A DNA stretch of 64,000 nt from an uncultured Polaribacter sp. (lineage in GTDB: Bacteria; Bacteroidota; Bacteroidia; Flavobacteriales; Flavobacteriaceae), in assembly GCF_947496195.1 (NCBI RefSeq), contig NZ_CANMBY010000003.1, forward strand, positions 124,001 to 188,000. Direction: 5' to 3'. The translations under genes and the position numbers were made by a program. This document shows positions 28,315 through 37,739 of the stretch, piece after piece; the first letter of the stretch is position 1; each line of letters opens with the position of its first letter. The notes below the pieces were generated by a model. The model saw only the letters and a list, made by a program, of their open reading frames with translations. It was not told where the DNA came from and did no database searches.

Positions 28315-28362
28315 TTATATACTCCCAAAAATTATTAGTAATATTGTTATAAATTTCTATTT

Positions 28363-29322
28363 ATGTCTAAAGAGTTAAAAACGGGGTTAATTTCTGTTCT
28401 AATTATTATCCTATTTATTTGGGGTTTTAATTTTCTTAAAGGTCAAGATATTCTTCAACCCAATAATAGAAAATTTAAAGTTGAATATAAAAATGTTGGA
28501 GGATTAACTGAAGCTAGTTTTGTAACTATTAATGGTTTAAAGGTTGGTCAAGTAAGTAATATAGACTTTAATAAAAACCCTGAAAAAAGAGGGACTTTAA
28601 TTGTAGATTTTTTTGTAGACAAAGATTTTGAGTTTTCAAAAAATAGTGTGGTAAAAATCTATTCTCCAAATCCACTTGCAGGTTCAAGTTTAGCAATAAT
28701 ACCTGATTATAATGGAGAAATTGCAGAATCTGGAGATTTTTTAAAGGGTGAAATAGAACCTGGTTTACTTTCATCTATTGGTGAACGTTTAGACCCAATT
28801 CAAACTAAATTAGAACATGTTTTAGTTAGCGCAGATACTCTATTTCAAAATATAAATCATATTTTAAATGAGGATACTGCCTTAAGTATAAAAAAATCCA
28901 TTAAAAATTTAGAATACACAATTGCTGATGTTAGAAAAACACTTAGCTCTCTTAATGGTATTTTAGATTCTAATAGTGTAGGATTAAAAGAAACATTAGA
29001 TAATTCTAAAATTATAACTCAGAACTTAATTAGAGTTTCAGATACATTAGCTAATGCTAATTTTGGTGAAATTTTAAGAAAAACTGAAACCACTTTAAAC
29101 TCTGTTAATACTATTTTAAATGGTTTAAATAGAGGAGAAGGTACAGCAGGTAAACTTTTAAAGGACGAACAACTTTATACGAATTTAACGAATATGTCTA
29201 AGGAATTAGAAGAGTTGTTAAAAGATATGAAACTAAACCCAAAACGTTTTGTTCATTTTTCTTTATTTGGAAAAAAACCAAAGCCTTACACACCTGAAGA
29301 AGAAAAAAACAACAATAAATAA
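28363..29322 (+). CDS. MlaD family (MCE domain) protein
   Basis: A 319-residue inner-membrane-anchored protein that extends into the periplasm. One helix (residues ~7-24) is followed by an MCE/MlaD domain (~35-115: FKVEYKNVGGLTEASFVTINGLKVGQVSNI) and a long helical tail with coiled-coil character (~130-290). MCE proteins carry the lipid-binding hexamers of Mla-type phospholipid transport. MlaE and MlaF partners are not nearby, so they would have to be encoded elsewhere. It follows the amidase gene by 48 bases, an order I recall from other Flavobacteriia. Confidence 0.9.
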   Translation: MSKELKTGLISVLIIILFIWGFNFLKGQDILQPNNRKFKVEYKNVGGLTEASFVTINGLKVGQVSNIDFNKNPEKRGTLIVDFFVDKDFEFSKNSVVKIYSPNPLAGSSLAIIPDYNGEIAESGDFLKGEIEPGLLSSIGERLDPIQTKLEHVLVSADTLFQNINHILNEDTALSIKKSIKNLEYTIADVRKTLSSLNGILDSNSVGLKETLDNSKIITQNLIRVSDTLANANFGEILRKTETTLNSVNTILNGLNRGEGTAGKLLKDEQLYTNLTNMSKELEELLKDMKLNPKRFVHFSLFGKKPKPYTPEEEKNNNK

Positions 29323-29344
29323 AAAATAGAATTTATAAACTAGT

Positions 29345-30661
29345 ATGGAATATTTACCAAATATCATTTTTGCTTTAGCACTTTTTGCTGGAATTGGATT
29401 TTTTGTGAACAATATTAAAAAGCTTTCTAGAAATATTAAGTTAGGTAAAGATGTAGATAGAAACGACAATAAATCAGAACGTTTCAAAAACATGGCTAAG
29501 ATTGCTTTAGGACAATCTAAAATGGTAAAAAGGCCATTATCTGGTTTTTTACATATTATTGTTTACGTTGGTTTTATAATCATTAATATAGAGGTTCTCG
29601 AAATCGTTTTAGATGGATTATTAGGCACACATAGACTTTTTCAACCTATTCTAGGTGAAGCTTTTTATGGTTTCTTAATAGGTACTTTCGAAATTTTAGC
29701 AGTTTTAGTTTTATTAGCTGTAATTGTTTTTTGGTTAAGAAGAAATGTATCTAATATAAAAAGATTTTTAAGTGCAGAAATGAAAGGTTGGGCAAAAAAT
29801 GATGGTAACTACATTTTATATTTTGAAGTTGTTTTAATGACATTATTTTTGACCATGAATGCAACAGATACTTCTTTTCAAGAAGCTGGAGTAGGTAATG
29901 TATTAAGTCAATATTTAGTACCTTTATTTGATGGGTTCTCAGCTGAAACTATTCATACTATAGAAAGGACTGCTTGGTGGATTCATATTTTAGGAATTTT
30001 AGTATTCTTAAATTATCTATACTATTCTAAGCATCTGCATATTTTATTAGCTTTTCCTAACACTTATTTTGCAAACTTAAAACCAAAAGGTCAATTCAAT
30101 AATTTAGCATCAGTAACTAATGAAGTTAAGTTAATGATGGATCCAGATGCAGATCCTTATGCTATGCCAGAAGAAGGTGCAGAAGAAACTACACCAGATA
30201 AATTTGGAGCAAGTGATGTAACAGATTTAAACTGGGTACAATTATTAAATGCTTACACATGTACAGAATGTGGTAGATGTACATCATCTTGCCCTGCAAA
30301 CTTAACAGGCAAAAAATTGTCTCCTCGTAAAATAATGATGGATACTAGAGATCGTTTAGAAGAGGTAGGTAGAAATATCGACGCTAATAAAGGTGAGTTT
30401 AAAGATGATGGAAAACAATTATTAAATGATTATATAACTCCAGAAGAACTTTGGGCTTGTACAAGTTGTAATGCTTGTGTAGAAGAATGCCCAGTAAATA
30501 TAGACCCTTTATCTATTATAATGGATATGCGTAGATATTTAGTAATGGAAGAAAGTGCTGCACCACAAGAATTAAATATGATGATGACCAATGTAGAAAA
30601 TAATGGTGCAATGTGGCAATATAGCCAACAAGATCGTTTAAATTGGGCTAAAGAAGATTAA
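29345..30661 (+). CDS. Membrane (Fe-S)-binding reductase subunit, HdrC/GlpC-like
   Basis: A 438-residue protein with four to five N-terminal membrane helices (~5-22, 65-90, 105-130, 155-175, 215-235) followed by a cytoplasmic ferredoxin-like domain with two 4Fe-4S motifs, CTECGRCTSSCPAN (~302-315) and CTSCNACVEECPVN (~377-390). This is the membrane and electron-transfer half of a heterodisulfide-reductase-like pair; the CCG-domain partner follows after 11 bases. The electron donor and acceptor are unknown. Transfer of reducing equivalents to the quinone pool is inferred from the membrane helices. Confidence 0.88.
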   Translation: MEYLPNIIFALALFAGIGFFVNNIKKLSRNIKLGKDVDRNDNKSERFKNMAKIALGQSKMVKRPLSGFLHIIVYVGFIIINIEVLEIVLDGLLGTHRLFQPILGEAFYGFLIGTFEILAVLVLLAVIVFWLRRNVSNIKRFLSAEMKGWAKNDGNYILYFEVVLMTLFLTMNATDTSFQEAGVGNVLSQYLVPLFDGFSAETIHTIERTAWWIHILGILVFLNYLYYSKHLHILLAFPNTYFANLKPKGQFNNLASVTNEVKLMMDPDADPYAMPEEGAEETTPDKFGASDVTDLNWVQLLNAYTCTECGRCTSSCPANLTGKKLSPRKIMMDTRDRLEEVGRNIDANKGEFKDDGKQLLNDYITPEELWACTSCNACVEECPVNIDPLSIIMDMRRYLVMEESAAPQELNMMMTNVENNGAMWQYSQQDRLNWAKED

Positions 30662-30672
30662 AAAATAGAGGT

Positions 30673-31452
30673 ATGACAGTAAAAACAATGGCAGATTATT
30701 TTGCAGAAGGTAAACAACCAGAAGTTTTATTTTGGGTGGGTTCTGCAGGAAGTTATGATGATAGAGCTAAAAAAATAACAAAAGCTTTTGTGAAAATCTT
30801 AAATAAAGCAAATGTAGAATTTGCTGTTTTAGGTACAGAGGAATCTTCTACAGGAGATGCAGCAAAAAGAGCAGGAAATGAATTTTTATTTCAAATGCAA
30901 GCCATGATGAATATCGAGGTTTTAAATGGTTATGAAGTAAAAAAAATAGTTACTTGTGATCCTCATTCGTTTAATACATTAAAAAATGAATATCCTAGTT
31001 TAGGAGGTAATTATGAAGTTTTTCATCATACTCAATTTATTCAAAATCTAATTAATGAAGGACGTTTAGAAATAAACGACACTACTTTAAAAGGAAAAAG
31101 AATTACGTTTCATGACCCTTGTTATTTAGGTAGAGCTAACGAAGTTTATGAATCTCCAAGAGATTTAATAAGAAGACTTGGTGTAGATTTAAAAGAAATG
31201 AAACGTAATAAATCTTCAGCATTATGTTGTGGAGCAGGAGGTGCCCAAATGTTTAAAGAGCCAGAAAAAGGTGATATGGATATAAACATTTTAAGAACCA
31301 AAGATGCTTTAGAAACTAATCCAAATATAATAGCAACAGGTTGTCCTTATTGTAATACAATGATGACAGATGGTATTAAATTTAATGAAAAAGAAGATCA
31401 AGTATTGGTTAAAGACATAGCAGAACTAATTGCTGAAGCAAACAACTTATAA
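30673..31452 (+). CDS. (Fe-S)-binding CCG-domain protein, HdrB/GlpC-like
   Basis: A soluble 259-residue protein with two cysteine-rich CCG modules: FHDPCYLGR (~150) with SALCCGAGGAQMF (~183-195), and TGCPYCNTMM (~225). Such modules bind non-cubane Fe-S clusters and act as the catalytic or disulfide-handling half of HdrB-like enzymes. The early DPHSFNTLKNEYPSLGG is the first half-module. It is co-transcribed with the preceding membrane Fe-S protein and presumably forms a complex with it. Five bases separate it from the first bPH2 gene, but a strong hairpin lies just inside that gene. Confidence 0.9.
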   Translation: MTVKTMADYFAEGKQPEVLFWVGSAGSYDDRAKKITKAFVKILNKANVEFAVLGTEESSTGDAAKRAGNEFLFQMQAMMNIEVLNGYEVKKIVTCDPHSFNTLKNEYPSLGGNYEVFHHTQFIQNLINEGRLEINDTTLKGKRITFHDPCYLGRANEVYESPRDLIRRLGVDLKEMKRNKSSALCCGAGGAQMFKEPEKGDMDINILRTKDALETNPNIIATGCPYCNTMMTDGIKFNEKEDQVLVKDIAELIAEANNL

Positions 31453-31457
31453 TAGAA

Positions 31458-31967
31458 ATGGATACATTTAAAAATGATGAGGTTTTAGATTATCCAAATA
31501 TTTCAAAAATTAACTTTATAAAAATTAATAAGAAGTATTTTAAAGTACTTCTTATTAATTTTTTTTTATTTTTTGTTCCTTTATTAGTTACACTTATTCT
31601 TTTAGATTTATTTGCTTTTAATGAGTCTGTTTTAAAATACAGAATCATTATTTACAGTTCTTTTTTTACTTTTTTTATTTTTATCTTTTTATACATCAAT
31701 TTCAGTTTTCCATTAAGAAGATATGCTGTTAGAGAGAAAGATATTACTTATAAATCTGGATTGTTTATAAGAAAGATGACTACTGTACCTTTTTCAAGAA
31801 TTCAACATGTAGAAATAGATGAAAGTGTATTTTCTAGGTTATTCAAGTTAGCTAGTATTAGTGTTTTTACAGCTGGTGATTCTAGTGACGATCTAGTAAT
31901 CAAAGGCTTGTCAAAAGAAAAAGCTTTACAAATAAAAGAATTTATTAGTACTAAAGTAAATGACTAA
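31458..31967 (+). CDS. PH domain-containing membrane protein (YdbS-like, bPH2)
   Basis: A 169-residue protein with two membrane helices (~30-50 and ~62-82) and one bacterial PH domain (bPH2/DUF304; RRYAVREKDITYKSGLFIRKMTTVPFSRIQHVEI, ~90-165). The family function is poorly known; B. subtilis YdbS and YdbT form a similar adjacent pair. It overlaps the next bPH2 gene by eight bases. A strong terminator-like hairpin covers codons ~22-35, which encode KINKKYFKVLLINF. The N-terminal sequence fits the family, so the reading frame is taken to be real through the hairpin. Confidence 0.85.
   Translation: MDTFKNDEVLDYPNISKINFIKINKKYFKVLLINFFLFFVPLLVTLILLDLFAFNESVLKYRIIIYSSFFTFFIFIFLYINFSFPLRRYAVREKDITYKSGLFIRKMTTVPFSRIQHVEIDESVFSRLFKLASISVFTAGDSSDDLVIKGLSKEKALQIKEFISTKVND
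31521..31574 (+). terminator. Terminator-like hairpin inside the first bPH2 coding sequence
   Basis: A perfect 17-bp inverted repeat (31521-31537 with 31546-31562) has an eight-base loop and runs straight into a T-rich tract (31559-31574, interrupted once by an A). It begins 69 bases past the stop of the Fe-S protein gene, which is where a transcript terminator would be expected, but it is within the following reading frame. It could end most Fe-S transcripts or act as an attenuator for the bPH2-men run. Confidence 0.55.
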
Positions 31968-33447
31968 TTTTTCTGAATTTTCTAAACAATCACCAAAAGG
32001 AATTATAGTTCTTTACTTTAAACAGATATATACTACATTAAAGCTTTTTTGGATTTTACTTTTTTTTGCAATAAAAGATTTTTCAAAATTTTCTAAAATT
32101 GGAGAAAATTATATCTATTTAGGTATTTTAGTTGTGTTGCTATTTTTCTTAATTAGAGCTTTTTTAATTTACAAAAACTTTCTTTTTAAGATAAATAATA
32201 ATCACTTTATATTACAGCAAGGTATTATATCTAAAACAAACACATCTATACCATTTCATAGAATTCAAAATATAAATTTTAAGCAAAATTTAGTCCAGCA
32301 AATAATTAACGTTTACGAAGTAAGCATAGAAACTGCAGGCTCAACAGATACTGAAATAGCTATAAAAGCTCTTAATTTTGAAGATGCAAACAATTTAAAA
32401 TCAGTAATTTTAGATAGTAAAGAAATAAATGAATCAGTAGTAAAACAAAGTACAGAAAAACCATTTCTTAAAATTTCTATACTTGAACTATTTAAAGTTA
32501 GTTTAACAGAAAATCACCTTAGAAATCTCTTTTTATTTTTTGCAATTCTTTTAGGTTTTTTTCAACAAATACAGCAAATTGCAGATAGTTTTGGTGAAAC
32601 TGAAACCTTAGATGGTTTTATAATAGATAGCACAAATGCTGTTTCTACAAGTTTTATTTTAGTATTTACATTGTTAGTGTTCTTAACAATAACCGCATTT
32701 ATAACTTCATTTGTTAGAATATTTTTGGTTCACTTTAATTTATCTGCTTATTTAAAAAAGGATGCTTTTGAAATAAATCAAGGCTTGTTTACTAAAAAAT
32801 CTATAATCTTAAAAAAACAAAAAATACAGAACATTACTGTTTCCACAAATCCTTTAAAAAGACTAATAGGTATTTCTAATATTACTTTTAAACAAGCTGT
32901 AAGCGGAAAAATAAATCAAAAAAACGAAAAGGTTATTAAGATTGTTGGTTGTAAAAAAAATCAAGTTGATGATGTGAAAACAAATCTATATGATTTTAAA
33001 GATATAGAAGCACAAGTTAAAATGTATCCAGATACTTATTATAAAAAACGAGTTTACTTTTTTAATTTGCTATTTTTAGTAATTATCTATGTATCTATTT
33101 ATATTTTTACAAAACCATTTTTTTTATATTCCTTAGTATTAATTTTACCTATTTATGGTTTTTTGATTCAAAAAAAGATTAAGAAAAGATTTTACAAGTT
33201 AAATGATGAAATGATAGTAGTTGGAAATGGAATGATAGAAACGCATCATACTTATTTAGAGCTATTTAAAGTGCAAAATATTAAATTAAAGCAAACTATT
33301 TTTCAGCAAAGAAGTAATGTTACAGATCTTATATTACAAACAGCTTCTGGTAAAATTACAGTTCCTTGTCTATCTTATAGTAAAGCTATAGAAATGTACA
33401 ATCATATTTTATATAAAGTAGAAACTAGTCGTAAATCATGGATGTAA
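31960..33447 (+). CDS. PH domain-containing membrane protein (YdbT-like, repeated bPH2)
   Basis: A 495-residue protein made of repeated units, each a pair of membrane helices followed by a bPH2 (DUF304) domain: units centre near residues 75-150 (ILQQGIISKTNTSIPFHRIQN), 265-340 (FEINQGLFTKKSIILKKQKIQN) and 415-485 (VVGNGMIETHHTYLELFKVQN). It is the larger partner of the preceding YdbS-like protein, with which it overlaps by eight bases. The molecular role is unknown. It overlaps menA by ten bases, so it is translationally linked to menaquinone synthesis genes. Confidence 0.87.
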   Translation: MTNFSEFSKQSPKGIIVLYFKQIYTTLKLFWILLFFAIKDFSKFSKIGENYIYLGILVVLLFFLIRAFLIYKNFLFKINNNHFILQQGIISKTNTSIPFHRIQNINFKQNLVQQIINVYEVSIETAGSTDTEIAIKALNFEDANNLKSVILDSKEINESVVKQSTEKPFLKISILELFKVSLTENHLRNLFLFFAILLGFFQQIQQIADSFGETETLDGFIIDSTNAVSTSFILVFTLLVFLTITAFITSFVRIFLVHFNLSAYLKKDAFEINQGLFTKKSIILKKQKIQNITVSTNPLKRLIGISNITFKQAVSGKINQKNEKVIKIVGCKKNQVDDVKTNLYDFKDIEAQVKMYPDTYYKKRVYFFNLLFLVIIYVSIYIFTKPFFLYSLVLILPIYGFLIQKKIKKRFYKLNDEMIVVGNGMIETHHTYLELFKVQNIKLKQTIFQQRSNVTDLILQTASGKITVPCLSYSKAIEMYNHILYKVETSRKSWM

Positions 33448-34370
33448 AAAGTTTTATTAAAGCAGCACGTTTACGAACATTGCCTTTGTCTATTTCTGGT
33501 ATTATTGTTGGAAGTTATTTGGGTGTAGAGCATTTAAATTCAATGCTAACTACTAATAGTATTAAAGTTGTGGTATGGATGGCTCCAACTTTTTGGCTAG
33601 CCATATTAACCACAATAGGTTTTCAAGTCTTGTCTAATTTTGCTAATGATTATGGAGATGGAATAAAGGGTTCTGATAAAAATAGAACTGGAGAGGCTAG
33701 AATGGTTTCTTCTGGCGCAATTACTCCTAAACAAATGAAAAATGCAATGATTATAACAACAATCATTACATTACTTATAGCTATACTTTTAATTTACGTT
33801 GCTTTTGGTCGTGAAAATTTTGGGTATTCCTTGGTGTTTTTTCTATTAGGTATAGCTTCTATAGCTGCAGCTATAAAATACACAGTAGGTAATTCTGCAT
33901 ATGGATATTCTGGTTTTGGTGATGTTTTTGTTTTTCTTTTTTTTGGTTTGCTGAGTGTTGTAGGTAGTTATTTTTTATTTACAAAAGAGATTAGTTTACT
34001 AATATTTTTACCTGCAATAGCTATTGGTTTTTTAAGTACAGCTGTTTTAAACTTAAACAATTTAAGAGACAGAGAAGAAGATAAAAAGAATAATAAAAAT
34101 ACTTTAGTTGTAAAATTAGGAGCTTCAAAAGCAAAAAAATATCACTACTTTTTAATCTTTGGCGCACTTATTGTTTCTTTAGTTTACAGTTATATCAATT
34201 ATAAATCGCCAATACAATTTATATTTATTGTCGCATTTATTCCTTTGATCATAAATGTAATAACAGTAGCTAAAAATAGAGTTCCTGCTGATTTAGATAA
34301 AGAACTTAAAAAAGTAGCTCTAAGTACTTTTTTGTTTGCTATTTTATTTTCGGTAGGCCAAATTTTATAA
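33438..34370 (+). CDS. menA: 1,4-dihydroxy-2-naphthoate polyprenyltransferase
   Basis: An integral membrane UbiA-family prenyltransferase of 310 residues that joins the polyprenyl tail to dihydroxynaphthoate to make demethylmenaquinone. The first Asp-rich motif is NDYGDGIKGSDKNR (~71-84) and the second is NLNNLRDREEDKKNNKNTL (~203-221). Eight or nine membrane helices are evident. The start overlaps the bPH2 gene by ten bases. menC and menE follow further along the same strand, so this is a partial men cluster; menF, menD, menH and menB must be elsewhere. Confidence 0.95.
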   Translation: MDVKSFIKAARLRTLPLSISGIIVGSYLGVEHLNSMLTTNSIKVVVWMAPTFWLAILTTIGFQVLSNFANDYGDGIKGSDKNRTGEARMVSSGAITPKQMKNAMIITTIITLLIAILLIYVAFGRENFGYSLVFFLLGIASIAAAIKYTVGNSAYGYSGFGDVFVFLFFGLLSVVGSYFLFTKEISLLIFLPAIAIGFLSTAVLNLNNLRDREEDKKNNKNTLVVKLGASKAKKYHYFLIFGALIVSLVYSYINYKSPIQFIFIVAFIPLIINVITVAKNRVPADLDKELKKVALSTFLFAILFSVGQIL

Positions 34371-34380
34371 ATCAATCAAT

Positions 34381-35211
34381 ATGAAAACTGTACTTAAAAT
34401 ATTTATTATTTCTTTATTTATCTATTCTTGTAATGATTCTAAAAATATAGGTTTAAAGGCTTTTAATGATTCTGATACTGTAATAAATGGATTAGTTTCT
34501 AGCTCAGAAAATTTAGACGAAGTTGTTGTAACAGGTTCTGCAATAAAATCAAAATCAGCATCTTTTAAAACGGAAAAGAAATTAATAAAAAATGGAAATA
34601 TTTCTTTTGAAACTGAAGATCTAGAAAAAACGAAAGCAAATATTACTGCTTTAATAAATAAATATGGAGGCTATATTTCTACTGATAGTCAAAATTTTTA
34701 CGGAAATACAAAATCTATTAATCTAAGTGTAAGAATACCTGCTCAACATTTTGATAGTATTTTATCTGGTATTTCTAAAAATGTAACAAATTTTGATAAT
34801 AAAGATATTAGAATTTCTGATGTAACTGAGCAATTTTTAGATCTTGAAACAAGATTAAAAAATAAAAAAGAGTTAGAAAAAAAGTATTTAGATATTCTAA
34901 AAAAAGCAAAATCTGTTAAAGATATTCTAGATGTAGAAAGAGAGTTGGGTAAACTAAGAGAAGATATAGAATCTGCAGAAGGTAGATTAAAGTATTTACA
35001 AAATCAGGTTTCGTTTTCAACTTTAAACATCAACTTTTACAAAAGTGATTCAAATACAGTTGGTTTTGGTAGTAAAATAAAGGATGGTTTTGCTAATGGA
35101 TTCGAAAATTTAAAATCATTTTTTATAGGTTTAATTAATGTTTGGCCTTTTGTAATTATCTTTATTGTTTTATTAATATTTATCAGAAAAAGATTAAAAA
35201 AGAATTCATAA
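34381..35211 (+). CDS. DUF4349 domain lipoprotein
   Basis: A 276-residue protein with a lipoprotein signal (IISLFIYSCND, lipidated Cys near residue 17), a DUF4349 domain (~60-245: LIKNGNISFETEDLEKTKANITALINKYGGYI) with a central coiled coil (~150-205), and a C-terminal membrane helix (~250-268) followed by KKRLKKNS. Having both a lipid anchor and a C-terminal helix means it is probably held at the inner membrane at both ends. The family function is unknown. It lies between menA (10 bases) and an SRPBCC gene (4 bases), so it is likely in the same transcript. Confidence 0.85.
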   Translation: MKTVLKIFIISLFIYSCNDSKNIGLKAFNDSDTVINGLVSSSENLDEVVVTGSAIKSKSASFKTEKKLIKNGNISFETEDLEKTKANITALINKYGGYISTDSQNFYGNTKSINLSVRIPAQHFDSILSGISKNVTNFDNKDIRISDVTEQFLDLETRLKNKKELEKKYLDILKKAKSVKDILDVERELGKLREDIESAEGRLKYLQNQVSFSTLNINFYKSDSNTVGFGSKIKDGFANGFENLKSFFIGLINVWPFVIIFIVLLIFIRKRLKKNS

Positions 35212-35215
35212 ATTC

Positions 35216-35740
35216 ATGAAAAGAATTAAAATAATTTTAGGTATTATATCTGTACTTGTAGTCATTTTTTTTGCAACAGGGTCATTTATTAAAGAAACCA
35301 GTTACACTGCTTCTATTAAAATAAATAAGCCTTTAGAGAGTGTTTTTAAAGAATTTAATGATATGGAAAACACTAAAAAATGGATTCCAGAAATTAAATC
35401 TATAGATACCATTTCATCAAATTACGCAATTACTGGTAGTGTTTTTAAAATTGCAATTGATAATCAAGGAGAAACTATAAACATGACAGAAAAAGTTGTG
35501 GCTTATATACCTAATGAAAAAGTTACTTTGTTTTACGATGCAGAGAATATGTTAAAAACGAACGATTATATTTTTTCTGAAGAAAATGGTGTAACAAATA
35601 TTGTTTTAAATGCAACTTGTTCAAGTGATTCTTATATTCTTTCTTGCTTATTTCCTTATTTTAAAGGTACTTTTAGAAACCAAGATCAACAGTATTTAAC
35701 AAACTTTAAAGAGTTTTTAGAAAATGGTTCTGTAAAGTGA
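35216..35740 (+). CDS. SRPBCC family membrane-anchored protein
   Basis: A 174-residue protein with an N-terminal membrane segment (~4-24) and a START/SRPBCC-like domain (TASIKINKPLESVFKEFNDMENTKKWIPEIKSID, ~32 onward), a helix-grip fold that usually binds hydrophobic ligands. No ligand can be named. Its stop overlaps the GTG start of menC as GTGA (35737-35740), so the pair is translationally coupled. A link to isoprenoid or quinone handling is only a guess from position. Confidence 0.82.
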   Translation: MKRIKIILGIISVLVVIFFATGSFIKETSYTASIKINKPLESVFKEFNDMENTKKWIPEIKSIDTISSNYAITGSVFKIAIDNQGETINMTEKVVAYIPNEKVTLFYDAENMLKTNDYIFSEENGVTNIVLNATCSSDSYILSCLFPYFKGTFRNQDQQYLTNFKEFLENGSVK

Positions 35741-36774
35741 TAAAGGCTTCCTATAAAAAATATACGCTTAACTTTAAAAATCCTAGTGGCACTTCACGTG
35801 GCATTTTAAGAACCAAAGAAACATGGTTTATCATTTTAAAAGAAGATGATAAAATTGGAATTGGAGAAACAGGATTATTTAGAGGTTTAAGTATTGATGA
35901 TGTTGATGATTATGAAGACAAACTAAAATGGGCTTGTAAAAACATCAATTTAGGATTAACCCAATTACTTTCTCATTTTGTAAACTATCCATCTATTCAA
36001 TTTGGATTAGAACAAGCTTTTTTATCATTAGAATCCTCTAATCCTTATACTTTATTTTCATCAAAATTTACAGAAAGTAAAGCTTCAATACCTATAAATG
36101 GACTTATTTGGATGGGAGAAAAAGATTTTATGAAAAAGCAAATCAAAGAAAAATTAGCAGCTGGTTTTTCTTGTATAAAAATGAAAATTGGGGCAATAGA
36201 TTTTGATTCAGAGATAGAGTTACTTACATCTATAAGAAAAGAGTTTTCATCAAAAGAAATAGAGTTAAGAGTTGACGCAAATGGTGCTTTTAACCCAAAT
36301 AATGCTTTAGAGAAATTACATAGATTATCTGAATTAGACCTACATTCTATAGAGCAACCTATAAAACAAGGTCAAATTGAAGAAATGGCTAATTTATGTG
36401 CTAAAACACCTTTACCAATTGCTTTAGATGAAGAATTAATTGGGGTATTTTCTTTTGAAGATAAAAAGAGGATTATCACACAAATAAATCCACAATACAT
36501 TATCTTAAAACCTAGTTTAGTTGGTGGTTTTGCAGGTAGTAAAGAATGGATTAATTTAGCTGAAGAAAATAATATTGGATGGTGGATAACATCTGCCTTA
36601 GAAAGTAATATTGGTTTAAATGCAATTGCGCAATTTACATATACATTGCAATCAAATTTACCACAAGGTTTAGGAACAGGCAGTTTATTTACAAACAATA
36701 TAGATAGTCCTTTAGAGGTTAAAAAAGGAGCATTGCATTACAATAATCAACAAAACTGGAATTTTAATATTTAA
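35737..36774 (+). CDS. menC: o-succinylbenzoate synthase
   Basis: An enolase-superfamily dehydratase of 345 residues that forms o-succinylbenzoate in menaquinone synthesis. The active-site set is visible: the lysine in CIKMKIG (~147), the metal ligands in RVDANGAF (~179), SIEQPIKQG (~204) and LDEELIG (~229), and the second lysine in ILKPSLVGGF (~256). It starts at the GTG at 35737, overlapping the SRPBCC stop; no ATG is available before the conserved N-terminal strand. A CPBP protease gene follows after two bases, then menE. Confidence 0.95.
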   Translation: MIKASYKKYTLNFKNPSGTSRGILRTKETWFIILKEDDKIGIGETGLFRGLSIDDVDDYEDKLKWACKNINLGLTQLLSHFVNYPSIQFGLEQAFLSLESSNPYTLFSSKFTESKASIPINGLIWMGEKDFMKKQIKEKLAAGFSCIKMKIGAIDFDSEIELLTSIRKEFSSKEIELRVDANGAFNPNNALEKLHRLSELDLHSIEQPIKQGQIEEMANLCAKTPLPIALDEELIGVFSFEDKKRIITQINPQYIILKPSLVGGFAGSKEWINLAEENNIGWWITSALESNIGLNAIAQFTYTLQSNLPQGLGTGSLFTNNIDSPLEVKKGALHYNNQQNWNFNI

Positions 36775-36776
36775 AA

Positions 36777-37739
36777 ATGAATTACATACAACAAGGGTTT
36801 ACAGGAAAATTAGGCATGTGGAAATATGTTGTTTTTGCTGGTTTATTTTTTGGGTTTATGGGCCTTATTTTTTTAGGCTTAATGTTATTAGAAAAATTAG
36901 ATCCTAATTTTAATATAGAGACGCTTATGAAAGAGCAAATCTTAGAAAAAGGAGCTAATCAATTTTTAGCTGAAAATTTATTTCCTTTTGCTATTGGTTT
37001 GTTTGCTTTGTTTTTTTGGGTAAAATATGTTCATAAACAAACTCTAACATCTTTTACAACATCAAGAAAAAAGATAGATTGGAAAAGAATCTTATTTGCT
37101 TTTGCTTTATGGGGTAGTGTAACAGCTATTTTTATATTTATAGATTATAAAGTATCACCAGAAAATTATCAACTAAATTTTGAGCTAGATAAGTTTTTAA
37201 TGTTAGCTTTAATTGGCATTTTATTAATTCCGTTACAAACTAGTTTTGAAGAATATTTTTTTAGAGGATACTTAATGCAAGGATTAGGAATTGTAACAAA
37301 AAATAGATGGTTTCCACTTATTTTTACTTCTGTTGTGTTTGGGATGTTACACATTGCAAATCCAGAAGTTTCTAAATTAGGTTATGGTATTCTATGGTAT
37401 TATGTAGGTACAGGATTCTTTTTAGGAATTATTACTTTAATGGATGAAGGATTAGAATTAGCTTTAGGATTTCATGCAGCAAATAACTTAATTACAGCTT
37501 TATTAGTAACTGCAAATTGGACAGTTTTTCAAACAAATTCTATCTTAATTGATTTATCTGAACCTTCTTTAGGTGCAGATGTTTATATACCAGTTTTTGT
37601 TGTTTTTCCAATTTTAACTTTCATTTTTGCAAAAAAATATAAATGGAATAATTTGAAAGAAAAGTTAACAGGCAAGATTACAAAACCAGTAAACCTTAAA
37701 GAAAACTATAGAGTTTTAGAAGAAATTGGAATGGAATAA
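36777..37739 (+). CDS. CPBP family intramembrane glutamic endopeptidase
   Basis: A 320-residue polytopic membrane protease (Rce1/CAAX-like, ABI domain). The catalytic EExxxR motif is EEYFFRGYLMQGLG (~158), with conserved histidines in FGMLHIANPE (~189) and GFHAANNLI (~233). About eight membrane helices are evident. It lies between menC (two bases) and menE (14-base overlap). Its partner or substrate is unknown; the position suggests co-expression with menaquinone synthesis, not a direct role in it. Confidence 0.9.
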   Translation: MNYIQQGFTGKLGMWKYVVFAGLFFGFMGLIFLGLMLLEKLDPNFNIETLMKEQILEKGANQFLAENLFPFAIGLFALFFWVKYVHKQTLTSFTTSRKKIDWKRILFAFALWGSVTAIFIFIDYKVSPENYQLNFELDKFLMLALIGILLIPLQTSFEEYFFRGYLMQGLGIVTKNRWFPLIFTSVVFGMLHIANPEVSKLGYGILWYYVGTGFFLGIITLMDEGLELALGFHAANNLITALLVTANWTVFQTNSILIDLSEPSLGADVYIPVFVVFPILTFIFAKKYKWNNLKEKLTGKITKPVNLKENYRVLEEIGME

